Part shown: positions 22,312-29,594 of the stretch, piece by piece
Layout of the letters: each line of letters opens with the position of its first letter
Position numbering within the stretch: the stretch's first letter is position 1
DNA from: BMS3Bbin07 sp036244995
Lineage (GTDB): Bacteria > Nitrospirota > Thermodesulfovibrionia > Thermodesulfovibrionales > JdFR-85
Assembly: GCA_036244995.1 (NCBI GenBank)
Contig: BTTF01000016.1
Location: forward strand, 1-29,594
Direction of reading: 5' to 3'
Length of the DNA: 29,594 nucleotides
The notes under the pieces: model-generated
Seen by the model: only the letters and a program-made list of their open reading frames with translations
What the model was told of the DNA's origin: nothing
The model's database searches: none
Made by a program: the position numbers and the translations under genes

Positions 22312-24096
22312 TCAGCGGTAGTTTTTCATGAACTCTATCCATATCGGAAGGGCTGCCCTTGCCCCTGTCTCCTTATTGCCGATAGGGGTATGGTCATCCC
22401 TTCCAACCCATACTCCTACGGCCAGTCTGTCATCGAAACCAACAAACCATGCATCGGTGTAGTCATTGGTTGTGCCCGTCTTTCCATAAACAGGCTGCCT
22501 GATTCCCCTGGCCATTCTACCGGTGCCATGAAGAATAACGGAACGGAGCATATCCCTGATTTCATCCACCACTGCTTCATCAATGACCCTTTTTGCCCCC
22601 GGGTAATTCTCCTCCAGGGTCAGCCCGTCGCGGTCGGTAACCTTGTCGATAAACAGGGGGGTCAGCCTGTACCCCCGTGCAAGGGTTGCATAGCCATAAA
22701 CCATATCCATAAGTGTTGCCTCTGATGCCCCGATTGCCGATGAAAGGTAGGGTTTGACCTTGTGGCGTATCCCTACCTCCCTTGCCGTCCTGACAACATT
22801 CTCAATCCCTATCGTATCGGCAAGACATACCGTTGCCGAGTTCAGACTGTGTGCGAGTGCATACCTGAGTGTTACCTCGCCATTGTATTGTTTTTCATAA
22901 TTCCGCGGAGACCAGACATCCTTGTTATCCGGGGTTGGATAACCCACCTCGGTATCCATGATCGTGTCTTCAGGGATAAAACCCCTCTCCAGAGCTGCCA
23001 GGTATACAAACGGCTTGAATGCAGAGCCGGGTTGCCTTAATGCCTGCGTTACCCTGTTGAACTGAGTCTGCCAGAAGTCTGTCCCCCCTACCATAGCCTT
23101 GATCTCCCCTGTCTCCAGGTCCACGGCAAGCAGGGCAGCCTGCACACCGGGGGCAATCCTCTTGTCGAGTTTCTGCACACCGTTGGTTACGGCCTTCTCT
23201 GCAACCTCCTGCATATGCATGTCGAGGGTTGAATATATCTTCAGGCCCGCTGTGTAGAGACTGTCCGGGTATTTGCGTTCAAGTATATCCCTCAGGTATT
23301 CAATAAAATACGGGGCCTTGTAACGTCTTCTGTGGACTTTGTCGGGCAGGGGCTCTTCCAATGCCGTATTATACGCATCTTCAGTTATATATCCGAGCTT
23401 TAACATCTTTCCGAGGACAAGGTTTCGCCTCTTAAGCGCCTTTTCAGGGTGCTTGAATGGTGAATAATATGAAGGCGCCCTGGGTATGGCTGCCAAAAGG
23501 GCAGCCTCTGCAAGTGTCAGTTTTTCCGTGGATTTATTAAAATATGTATGGGATGCAGCCTCAATTCCGTATGCCTTGGTGCCGAAGTATGCCTGGTTCA
23601 GGTAAAGTCCTATTATTTCGTCCTTTGTATACCTTTTTTCAATCTGTATGGATAATGCCGCCTCCTTTATCTTCCTTGAAATATTCCTTGCGGGTTTGAG
23701 AAACAGCAGCTTTGCAAGCTGTTGCGTTATAGTGCTGCCACCCTGAACAATCCTGCCTGCCTTGATGTCATAAACCAGGGCCCTTGCTATGCCGATCAAA
23801 TCAATACCATGATGGCTGTAAAACCTCTCGTCCTCAATTGCCACAAATGCATTCTTCACATACCGGGGTATTTTGTAAAACGGAACAAAGGTACGCCTCT
23901 CAATATAATACTCGGCAATAACGTTACCCGTAGAGGAATAGACTTTTGATGCCTCCATAGGGTTGTATTCCTCAAGGGCCTCAATCTTTGGCAGGTCAGA
24001 GAGGCTCCAGAAAACGACCCCCGATAACACGCCAGCCAATATACCCAAAAAGCCTATAATGATTATCGCTCTTAACATCTGAATATTATAACTCAT
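22312..24096 (-). CDS. Penicillin-binding protein 1A (bifunctional transglycosylase/transpeptidase)
   Basis: A 594-aa class A PBP that polymerises and cross-links peptidoglycan. A single membrane helix lies at about 6-30. The GT51 glycosyltransferase domain (about 45-225) has EDERFYSHHG with catalytic E88 and QGGSTITQQLAK. The transpeptidase domain (about 320-590) has the nucleophile motif SAFK (S358), SLN (417-419) and KTGTT (539-543). All catalytic residues are present. It is shorter than E. coli PBP1A (850 aa) because it lacks the inserted OB-like domain; compact forms are common. The ATG at 24094-24096 has GAGG 6 nt upstream and is preferred over a TTG at 24108. It heads the minus-strand PBP-NYN-PAP2 group. 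Confidence 0.95.
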   Translation of the reverse strand: MSYNIQMLRAIIIIGFLGILAGVLSGVVFWSLSDLPKIEALEEYNPMEASKVYSSTGNVIAEYYIERRTFVPFYKIPRYVKNAFVAIEDERFYSHHGIDLIGIARALVYDIKAGRIVQGGSTITQQLAKLLFLKPARNISRKIKEAALSIQIEKRYTKDEIIGLYLNQAYFGTKAYGIEAASHTYFNKSTEKLTLAEAALLAAIPRAPSYYSPFKHPEKALKRRNLVLGKMLKLGYITEDAYNTALEEPLPDKVHRRRYKAPYFIEYLRDILERKYPDSLYTAGLKIYSTLDMHMQEVAEKAVTNGVQKLDKRIAPGVQAALLAVDLETGEIKAMVGGTDFWQTQFNRVTQALRQPGSAFKPFVYLAALERGFIPEDTIMDTEVGYPTPDNKDVWSPRNYEKQYNGEVTLRYALAHSLNSATVCLADTIGIENVVRTAREVGIRHKVKPYLSSAIGASEATLMDMVYGYATLARGYRLTPLFIDKVTDRDGLTLEENYPGAKRVIDEAVVDEIRDMLRSVILHGTGRMARGIRQPVYGKTGTTNDYTDAWFVGFDDRLAVGVWVGRDDHTPIGNKETGARAALPIWIEFMKNYR

Positions 24097-24203
24097 TTGT
24101 GTCCTCAACTACCGTTGTCCTTCAAGGCAAAAAAGGATTTTTCCGTAAAAAGGAGTGCTATTGAGAAGACATACCCACCGGTTAACGGTGAAAATCAGAG
24201 CAA

Positions 24204-24282
24204 GATTGCTTCGTCGCTAACGATCCTCGCGATGACATTACGAAAAGCTTTTCCGTCATTGCCAGTGAAGTGAAACAGTCTC
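24204..24282. repeat. Degraded REP-like inverted repeat
   Basis: Left part 24204-24235 (GATTGCTTCGTCGCT...CCTCGCGATGAC) and right part 24255-24282 (GTCATTGCCAGTGAAGTGAA...CAGTCTC) are imperfect inverted repeats around a loop with the palindrome GAAAAGCTTTTC (24242-24253). The wording GATTGCTTCGTCGCT/GTCATTGC is the well-known extragenic repeat seen in many environmental bacterial genomes. Substitutions show it is an old copy. The 256-nt gap 24097-24352 otherwise holds nothing clear. Confidence 0.65.
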
Positions 24283-24352
24283 AAAACCTTACAAGTTTAC
24301 CGTGAATTGATGAAGGCATACAATGTCATCAGCTTGAAAAAAAAGGTATTTT

Positions 24353-25309
24353 ATGGTAAGTTTAAAGGTAATGGTAAAGAAATTTTCCGGTCTGACAATA
24401 TCACTCGTTATTGCAGTTATTGCCTTTATCCTCTCCTATATCCATCCCACTTTTGATGCCCTGGCAATCTCGATAATTCTCGGGATGTTATTTTCCAACA
24501 TCCTGGAGGATAGAGACTTTCTGAATAATGGAATTAATCTCGCAATCAGGATATTCCTCCCTGTAGGGATAGCCCTTTATGGTGCACAGCTCTCGATAAG
24601 AGATATTGACCTTGCCATGACCCCCCTGGTCTTTCTCACCTTTATTGCAATGTTTACCCTTGTCTACTTCATCGCAAAATGGTTTGGGATAAGAAAAAAT
24701 ATCCGGATACTCCTTGCCACCGGCATGTCAATTTGCGGGGCATCAGCAATTGCAATTGTCTCTCCCCTGATAAAATCAGACAGTGAGGAGACTTCCATAT
24801 CATTGATTGTTGTGATGATCTACGGTCTCTTCGGGATGATAGCCTATCCTGTATTTGCAAACTACTTTGACATAGGGATAAAAGAATTTGCCTTTGTTAC
24901 CGGCACAACATTGCCGATGATCGGACAGATAAAGGTAGCGGCATCCACATACGGAACCGAGTGTGTGACAGTAGCACTTAAATATAAACTCCTCAGAATG
25001 TCTTTTCTCATCTTCCTTGTAACTCTGACCGTTTTTCTTTCGAGGGAAAAAGACCGGCGCATCTATATCCCCTGGTTCATAGCCGTTTTTGTTCTCCTTG
25101 CTATTGCGGTAAACATATTCAAACTTGGCCGGCTCTCCGACATCTCTGCACCTGTCAGCCGCTTTTCCCTCGCTACCGCACTGGCCGCAATCGGGATGTC
25201 GGTTGATTTCGAATCTATTACGGAGGAAGGGATTAAACCTCTCATAATCGTGGTGCTATCGATTAGTATCATTTTAACAGCCCAACTACTCCTTTTTACC
25301 CTACTATAA
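24353..25309 (+). CDS. YeiH-family (UPF0324) putative sulfate/anion exporter
   Basis: A 318-aa inner-membrane protein with about ten helices (for example SLVIAVIAFILSYIHP, PVGIALYGAQLSI, WFIAVFVLLAIAVNIF). It matches the YeiH/UPF0324 family: AISIILGMLFSNI near the N-terminus, IRILLATGMSICGASAIAIV with the conserved S-x-C-G-A-S-A, then TGTTLPMIGQIKVAAS, and a C-terminal AIGMSVDFES (the family's IGL/M-x-x-x segment). The family is proposed to export sulfate or a related anion; the substrate here is not proven. The ATG at 24353 has only a weak AAGGT upstream; an alternative ATG lies 18 nt downstream. Its stop is 2 nt before the histidine kinase start, so the two are almost certainly one operon. 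Confidence 0.85.
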   Translation: MVSLKVMVKKFSGLTISLVIAVIAFILSYIHPTFDALAISIILGMLFSNILEDRDFLNNGINLAIRIFLPVGIALYGAQLSIRDIDLAMTPLVFLTFIAMFTLVYFIAKWFGIRKNIRILLATGMSICGASAIAIVSPLIKSDSEETSISLIVVMIYGLFGMIAYPVFANYFDIGIKEFAFVTGTTLPMIGQIKVAASTYGTECVTVALKYKLLRMSFLIFLVTLTVFLSREKDRRIYIPWFIAVFVLLAIAVNIFKLGRLSDISAPVSRFSLATALAAIGMSVDFESITEEGIKPLIIVVLSISIILTAQLLLFTLL

Positions 25310-25311
25310 AA

Positions 25312-28020
25312 ATGTTTAAAATAAAACTCATATATAAATTCCTTGTAACCTTTCTCATCTTCTCATTTGCCCTCATACTGCCCCTTTCCTTCTCTTTGCG
25401 TAATGACCTGAAAGGGATGTTTACAAACATGGAGGTTCTTATAGAGAAAGGCAAGCTCAGTGATGCCCGTGCCATTGAGGATAAACTCTTTCAGGAGATA
25501 TTCACGCACCTCCTGAGTATCTCCTTCTATGCTTTTTTTCTTGCGTTTATACTTTCCATCTTTTTTTCGAGGAGGTTTCTTAACCCCGTCAAGGCCCTTT
25601 ATGCCGGGGCAGAAGCTGTAAAGGGGGGGGATCTTGACATAGAAATCCCTGTCCATTCAGCGGATGAACTCGGCGAGGTCACAACGATATTCAATGAAAT
25701 GTTAGCCAATCTCAGGGCCAAGACAGAAGAATTACAGAATAAGGATACCTATGTGAAGGCAATGATGGATGCCCTGTGGGTGGTCGATATAAATGATATA
25801 ATAGTTGACGTAAACCCGGCCTTTACAAAGATGTTCGGTTATGAGCGTAATCAAGTGGTCGGATCATCAATCTATGATTTTCTCGACACGGAAAATGCAA
25901 TGATAATGAAGAAAGAACTCGGCTTGAAGAGACACAGGGGAGAGCATTCCATATATGAGGTTAACATCACTGCAAAAAATGGTTCGCAGATACCCGTACT
26001 TATAACCGGCGCTCCCATAATAAGGGATAGTGAAGTTGTCGGCAAGATAGGGATTATAAAGGACTTCAGGGAGCAGGCCAAACTGGTAAGGGAACTTAAG
26101 GAATCAAGAGACTACCTCGAGACAATAATGAATAGTATTGAAGACTCAATACTGATTATCAATAGCGACTACAGGATACTGAAGGCCAATGTTGCTGCCC
26201 TCACCAGGTATGGTAATAACATTACCGAAAAAAAATGTCATGAAATCACTCATAATTCTTCCAGGCCCTGCTGGATGGAAGGTGAGGACTGTCCCATTCA
26301 GGGGGTCTTTACCAATGGTGGAACCTGGAGGACCATACATGAACATTATGACGAGGGTGGAAACAAGCGCTATGCTGAGGTCATATCCTCTCCTATCAGG
26401 AATTCCGAAGGCAAGGTCGTTGAGGCACTCGAGATCATGAGAGACGTAACAGAACGTGTGAAACACATGGATGAGATAAACAGGAGAAACAGGGAACTCA
26501 TCCTGTTGAATTCCATCGCCTCTATTATAAATCAATCCATAAAGGCAGAGGAGATTTTCACAAGTGTGATTGACCGGCTCATGGAGGCGCTTGATATGGA
26601 CGGTGGTTGCGTATTCATTATCGACGAGAAGACCCGCACGCTTAAATGTTCCTGCCACAGGGGAGTTAGTGAACAATGCACTTCAACGGCTATCAGGATA
26701 AAACTTGGTGATGATATCCCTGGAAGAGTCGCTGTTACAGGTGAGGTAATGACATCATCAAACCTGAGTTCCGACAACAGGATTTCCAATTCCCTGTTTA
26801 AGGATACCAACATAAAGGGGTACTGTTGCATCCCGGTAAAAGGGAAGGAACGCGTGCTCGGAGTATATTGCCTCTTTAAGTTCAGGGAGCATTTCTTTAC
26901 CATGGAAGAGGAGCGCTTGTTGAAAGCGGTTGGTGAGATGAGCGGACTGGCCCTTGAAAATATCAGGCTTTACGAAGAGATGAGAATTGACCGTGGTCTG
27001 GCTGAAGCTATCCTGAATGCCATGTCTGAAGGTGTCTGCACTGTAGATACCAATGGAGTGATTATATCAGCTAACCGTTCTGCAGAAAGGATATTGGGGG
27101 TACCGGCCACCAGGCTTGCAGGAATGAACTACACAGAGATTTTCAATGTTCCTGCAGAAGGGAATGCCTGCCCTGTAGTAAAGTCTCTCAAAGGAGAAAA
27201 GGCATCTGCAGAGTTTATTCAGCAAAGAGGAAAGGTAATTCATGTAAGCTCACTCCCTCTCCTGGACTCTGCTGACAGAATTTGCGGGGCGGTACAGGTC
27301 TTCAGGGATGTCACCGGTGAAAGAGAGACAGACAGGATGAAGACAGATATTATTTGTTCTGTCTCCCATGAGTTCAGAACTCCCCTGTCGGCAATTGTTG
27401 GATTAACTGAAATGCTCATTGATGGAGACATTGAGAGCGAAAGGGCCCGGGAATATCTTCTGACCATTTATGAAGAGGGGATGAGACTCTCTGAAATGGT
27501 TTCAGAGCTGCTGAGTATCTCAAAGATCGAAAGCGGGAAGGAAGCCATAAGCTTTAGTAACATAGATTTTTCCGAAATTATTGAATCCGTGAGAAGAGTG
27601 CTTGATGCCCCGGTCACAAACAAGAACATTTCCCTGTTGACAGAAATAGACCCTGAGATACAAGGGTTTTATGGTGACAGGGAAAAGCTGAGGCAACTCC
27701 TTCTCAATCTCGTTGATAATGCCGTAAAATATTCCGACCCGGGCTGTTACATCAATCTGAGAGTAAGATATTCCGGTGAGTATGTTATACTGGAAGTATC
27801 TGACACGGGTTGGGGGATTCCCGAAAACGATATGGCAAACCTGAGTAAACGTTTTTACAGGGGGACACACGGAGAAAGGACCAAAGGCACCGGCCTCGGG
27901 CTCGCCCTGTGTAGAGAGATCGTACGGATACACCACGGAAGCATTGATATCAGGAGCAGGTTAACTAAAGGAACAACCGTTATTGTCACCCTGCCTTACA
28001 GGAGATTAAATGATGCCTAA
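25312..28020 (+). CDS. Membrane hybrid-input histidine kinase (HAMP-PAS-PAS-GAF-PAS)
   Basis: A 902-aa sensor kinase. Two membrane helices (about 10-28 and 67-86) enclose a short periplasmic loop of about 38 residues, so most sensing is probably cytoplasmic. A HAMP domain lies at about 87-140, PAS at 143-255, PAS at 265-380, GAF at 395-555 and PAS at 562-670. HisKA follows with phosphoacceptor H686 (SVSHEFRTPLSAIVGLTEML). HATPase_c has N803 (NLVDNAVKYS), D831 (DTGWGIP) and KGTGLGLAL. The second PAS has C309, C320 and C327 (KCHEIT...PCWMEGEDCP), a Cys pattern seen in related environmental PAS domains. No Shine-Dalgarno is evident before the ATG, consistent with coupling to the transporter gene. 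Its 3' end overlaps the response regulator gene by 11 nt. Confidence 0.95.
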   Translation: MFKIKLIYKFLVTFLIFSFALILPLSFSLRNDLKGMFTNMEVLIEKGKLSDARAIEDKLFQEIFTHLLSISFYAFFLAFILSIFFSRRFLNPVKALYAGAEAVKGGDLDIEIPVHSADELGEVTTIFNEMLANLRAKTEELQNKDTYVKAMMDALWVVDINDIIVDVNPAFTKMFGYERNQVVGSSIYDFLDTENAMIMKKELGLKRHRGEHSIYEVNITAKNGSQIPVLITGAPIIRDSEVVGKIGIIKDFREQAKLVRELKESRDYLETIMNSIEDSILIINSDYRILKANVAALTRYGNNITEKKCHEITHNSSRPCWMEGEDCPIQGVFTNGGTWRTIHEHYDEGGNKRYAEVISSPIRNSEGKVVEALEIMRDVTERVKHMDEINRRNRELILLNSIASIINQSIKAEEIFTSVIDRLMEALDMDGGCVFIIDEKTRTLKCSCHRGVSEQCTSTAIRIKLGDDIPGRVAVTGEVMTSSNLSSDNRISNSLFKDTNIKGYCCIPVKGKERVLGVYCLFKFREHFFTMEEERLLKAVGEMSGLALENIRLYEEMRIDRGLAEAILNAMSEGVCTVDTNGVIISANRSAERILGVPATRLAGMNYTEIFNVPAEGNACPVVKSLKGEKASAEFIQQRGKVIHVSSLPLLDSADRICGAVQVFRDVTGERETDRMKTDIICSVSHEFRTPLSAIVGLTEMLIDGDIESERAREYLLTIYEEGMRLSEMVSELLSISKIESGKEAISFSNIDFSEIIESVRRVLDAPVTNKNISLLTEIDPEIQGFYGDREKLRQLLLNLVDNAVKYSDPGCYINLRVRYSGEYVILEVSDTGWGIPENDMANLSKRFYRGTHGERTKGTGLGLALCREIVRIHHGSIDIRSRLTKGTTVIVTLPYRRLNDA

Positions 28021-28381
28021 AGTGATGGTAATTGATGATGAACCCTTTATATTGATGATGATCGAGGACAAGTTGAGACGTGGAGGGCTTGAGGTTGTTA
28101 CTCTCAGAGAGAGCAAAAACGCTGTCGATGTAATACGCAGGGAAATGCCTGACCTGATCATCCTTGACTGGATGATGCCGGAAATCAGCGGAATAAGCAT
28201 CTGCAAAACAATAAAGGCCGACCCTGAGCTTGCAAGTATACCGGTGTTCATGTTAACGGCAAAGGGGCAGGAGGATGATGAAAAGTTGGGAATCGAGTGC
28301 GGAGTTGACCGCTATATAACAAAACCTTTCAGCCCTCGAATCCTGCTGGAGTTGGTACTTGAACAACTTGGAAACAAATAG
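28010..28381 (+). CDS. Single-domain response regulator (CheY-like)
   Basis: A 123-aa receiver domain with no output domain. The acidic pocket D9/D10 (VMVIDDEPF), phosphoacceptor D53 (LIILDWMMPEISG), T83 (MLTAKG) and K105 (RYITKPF) are all present. Two adjacent ATGs (28010 and 28013) fit after AGGAGATTAA; the second gives MPKVMVIDD. It overlaps the kinase gene by 11 nt and the HD-GYP gene start by 23 nt, so the three proteins are co-translated. It probably takes phosphate from H686 of the kinase and passes the signal by protein contact, perhaps to the adjacent HD-GYP protein. Confidence 0.93.
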   Translation: MMPKVMVIDDEPFILMMIEDKLRRGGLEVVTLRESKNAVDVIRREMPDLIILDWMMPEISGISICKTIKADPELASIPVFMLTAKGQEDDEKLGIECGVDRYITKPFSPRILLELVLEQLGNK

Positions 28382-29492
28382 GCTTAAAGAAGACCTGAAA
28401 GCCACGGTAACCGAATTAAGCGATACCTACGAGGAATTATCCCTGCTCTACATGCTTTCCGAAGAATTCACCGGCCTCGGTGTCGATGGAATCTGTTATC
28501 TGCTTTTAAAAAAGGCCGTATCATCGCTGGGTGTTCAAACCGGCGCCGTATTATTCCTGGATGAAGATTCCGGAGAATTATACACACAGGCATGTACCGG
28601 TAACTGGGATGAGGAGACAACCTTCAGAAAAGGGAACAATATTCTGTGGAGAGCGATTCGTTCAAACAAGGCAATTGCCGTATGCAACCACAATACCCAC
28701 GAAGAAAGACTGGACAAGGTCAAATGCAACTCACTTCTCATAACCCCTCTGAACGGTAAAAAACAAATCATCGGCGTCCTCATGGTGGCCGACAAGAAAG
28801 ACGGCAGGGAATTCTATTCAGGAGATATAAAGTTACTGACCACTATTGCCTCCCAGGCAGCCCTTTTTATTGAAAATGCCCTCCTCACGCAGGAAATGCA
28901 GGTATTCCTGATAGAGACCATAAGGTCATTTGTGAAGGCCCTTGAGGCGTCATCCCTGTGGACGGCAGGACATACCGAAAGGGTAACACGTTACGCACTG
29001 TCAATTGCTGAACTGCTCGATCTTGATGCTCACGAGATCGAAAGACTGAGGGTCAGCAGCCTCTTGCATGATATAGGGAAAATCGCCACTCCCAAAGAGA
29101 TATTAAACAAAAAGGGCAAGTTAAACAAAGAAGAGTGGGCTGAAATCAGACGCCATCCAATAGTTGGGGCGGAGATACTTTCAGGGCTCAGCAGCTTTAA
29201 AGAAGTCATCGAATGTATCAGATACCACCATGAGCATTACGACGGAACAGGTATTCATGGTCTTTGCGGAGAGGATATACCGCTTATGGCAAGAATCCTG
29301 GCAGTAGCTGATGCCTTTGATGCCATGATGTCTGACAGGCCCTACAGAAAAAAGAAGACTATTGAAGAAACCGTCAGGGAGATTACAACCTGTGCAGGCA
29401 AACAGTTTGACCCGAATGTTGTCCATGCCTGTATCTCATGGGTTAACTCAACCCACAAGATTATACCGTCTGAGCCTGAATCTTACATTTAG
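28359..29492 (+). CDS. GAF-HD-GYP protein, probable c-di-GMP phosphodiesterase with degenerate GYP
   Basis: A 377-aa cytosolic protein. A short coiled-coil N-terminus leads to a GAF domain (about 33-180) and an HD-GYP domain (about 190-365). Metal-binding residues are kept: H205 (GHTERVTRYA), H237-D238 (LLHDIGKIATP), H266 (RRHPIVG), H290-H291 (YHHEHYDGTG) and D318 (AVADAFDAM). The name-giving GYP is GIH (298-300). The start is a TTG at 28359 (a second TTG at 28368 is possible), with GGAG 8 nt upstream, inside the response regulator gene. Its 3' end overlaps a convergent radical SAM gene by 45 nt. The HD core suggests c-di-GMP hydrolysis; the GYP change makes full activity uncertain. Confidence 0.9.
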   Translation: MNNLETNRLKEDLKATVTELSDTYEELSLLYMLSEEFTGLGVDGICYLLLKKAVSSLGVQTGAVLFLDEDSGELYTQACTGNWDEETTFRKGNNILWRAIRSNKAIAVCNHNTHEERLDKVKCNSLLITPLNGKKQIIGVLMVADKKDGREFYSGDIKLLTTIASQAALFIENALLTQEMQVFLIETIRSFVKALEASSLWTAGHTERVTRYALSIAELLDLDAHEIERLRVSSLLHDIGKIATPKEILNKKGKLNKEEWAEIRRHPIVGAEILSGLSSFKEVIECIRYHHEHYDGTGIHGLCGEDIPLMARILAVADAFDAMMSDRPYRKKKTIEETVREITTCAGKQFDPNVVHACISWVNSTHKIIPSEPESYI

Positions 29493-29594
29493 TTCCCTTG
29501 CAATTTCCTTACACCTTTCCACATCCACACCCGGCGCATCAACAACCGTAACAGTTACATCCGGTATATACTTTCCGGCTTCCCTTATAAAAGA
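29448..29594 (-). CDS. Radical SAM protein, C-terminal end (partial)
   Basis: The minus-strand frame entering from the right edge encodes 48 residues and stops at TGA (29448-29450). The sequence includes FIREAGKYIPDVTVTVVDAP, then GVDVERCKEIARELNVRFRL and ends RRYNLVG. The conserved (V)P-G-V-D-x-x-x-C-x-x-I-A-x-E-L-x-V-x-F-R-x-R pattern is like the end of TatD-linked radical SAM proteins. The [4Fe-4S] Cys motif would lie outside the window. It overlaps the HD-GYP gene by 45 nt tail to tail. The subfamily call is tentative. Confidence 0.65.
   Translation of the reverse strand, partial: SFIREAGKYIPDVTVTVVDAPGVDVERCKEIARELNVRFRLRRYNLVG

Noticed and set aside
26146..26676. Minus-strand open frame of 176 codons
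   Set aside because: It is antisense to the histidine kinase PAS/GAF coding sequence and has no ribosome site or domain.
1..29594. CRISPR array or prophage
   Set aside because: No regularly spaced direct repeats, integrase, transposase, terminase or structural phage genes were seen.

Overview
This window reads as a chromosomal segment of a Gram-negative, probably anaerobic or microaerobic, environmental bacterium. It has outer-membrane proteins, a tripartite RND pump, a PBP1A-type enzyme, a non-discriminating-type AspRS and dense second-messenger signalling. The gene set (molybdopterin oxidoreductase, FecR/CHASE2 pair, V4R and UspA proteins, TatD-linked-type radical SAM end, RsuA/RluB, YeiH) looks most like a Nitrospirota/Thermodesulfovibrio- or deltaproteobacteria-like lineage. 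That placement is inference and was not tested. No phage, IS element, CRISPR array, tRNA or rRNA was seen.

Layout. (1) 1-600: the 3' end of a molybdopterin oxidoreductase, a strong terminator, and a small minus-strand hypothetical gene that looks frameshifted. (2) 662-7407: a signalling island made of a FecR-TPR-beta-barrel protein and a CHASE2 class III cyclase on the minus strand, with a Crp/Fnr regulator divergent on the plus strand. (3) 7418-11403: mnmA (minus), then a plus-strand operon of a tandem UspA, a V4R protein and a GAF-GGDEF diguanylate cyclase. (4) 11398-17817: a minus-strand tetR-OMF-MFP-RND efflux operon in which every junction is a 4-base ATGA overlap. (5) 17958-24096: minus-strand aspS, rluB, a PAP2-family protein, a YacP-like NYN protein that seems to start at a non-canonical ATC, and PBP1A. 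(6) 24353-29492: a plus-strand operon of a YeiH-type transporter, a multi-PAS/GAF histidine kinase, a single-domain response regulator and a GAF-HD-GYP protein. A radical SAM gene then enters from the right edge on the minus strand and overlaps the HD-GYP gene tail to tail.

How the genes fit together. The window carries likely synthesis, sensing or breakdown modules for two second messengers. A periplasmic/outer-membrane FecR-TPR-barrel protein sits beside a CHASE2 cyclase, with a cNMP-binding Crp-type regulator divergent from it, which suggests an envelope-to-transcription cyclic nucleotide circuit. A GAF-GGDEF synthase and an HD-GYP protein under a kinase/response-regulator pair suggest c-di-GMP control. 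Non-coding highlights are two copies of an inverted-repeat element (one in the crp leader, one between rluB and aspS), a perfect 21-bp hairpin just ahead of aspS, and a degraded REP-like element between PBP1A and the YeiH gene. Several true genes begin at non-ATG codons or lie across the window edges.
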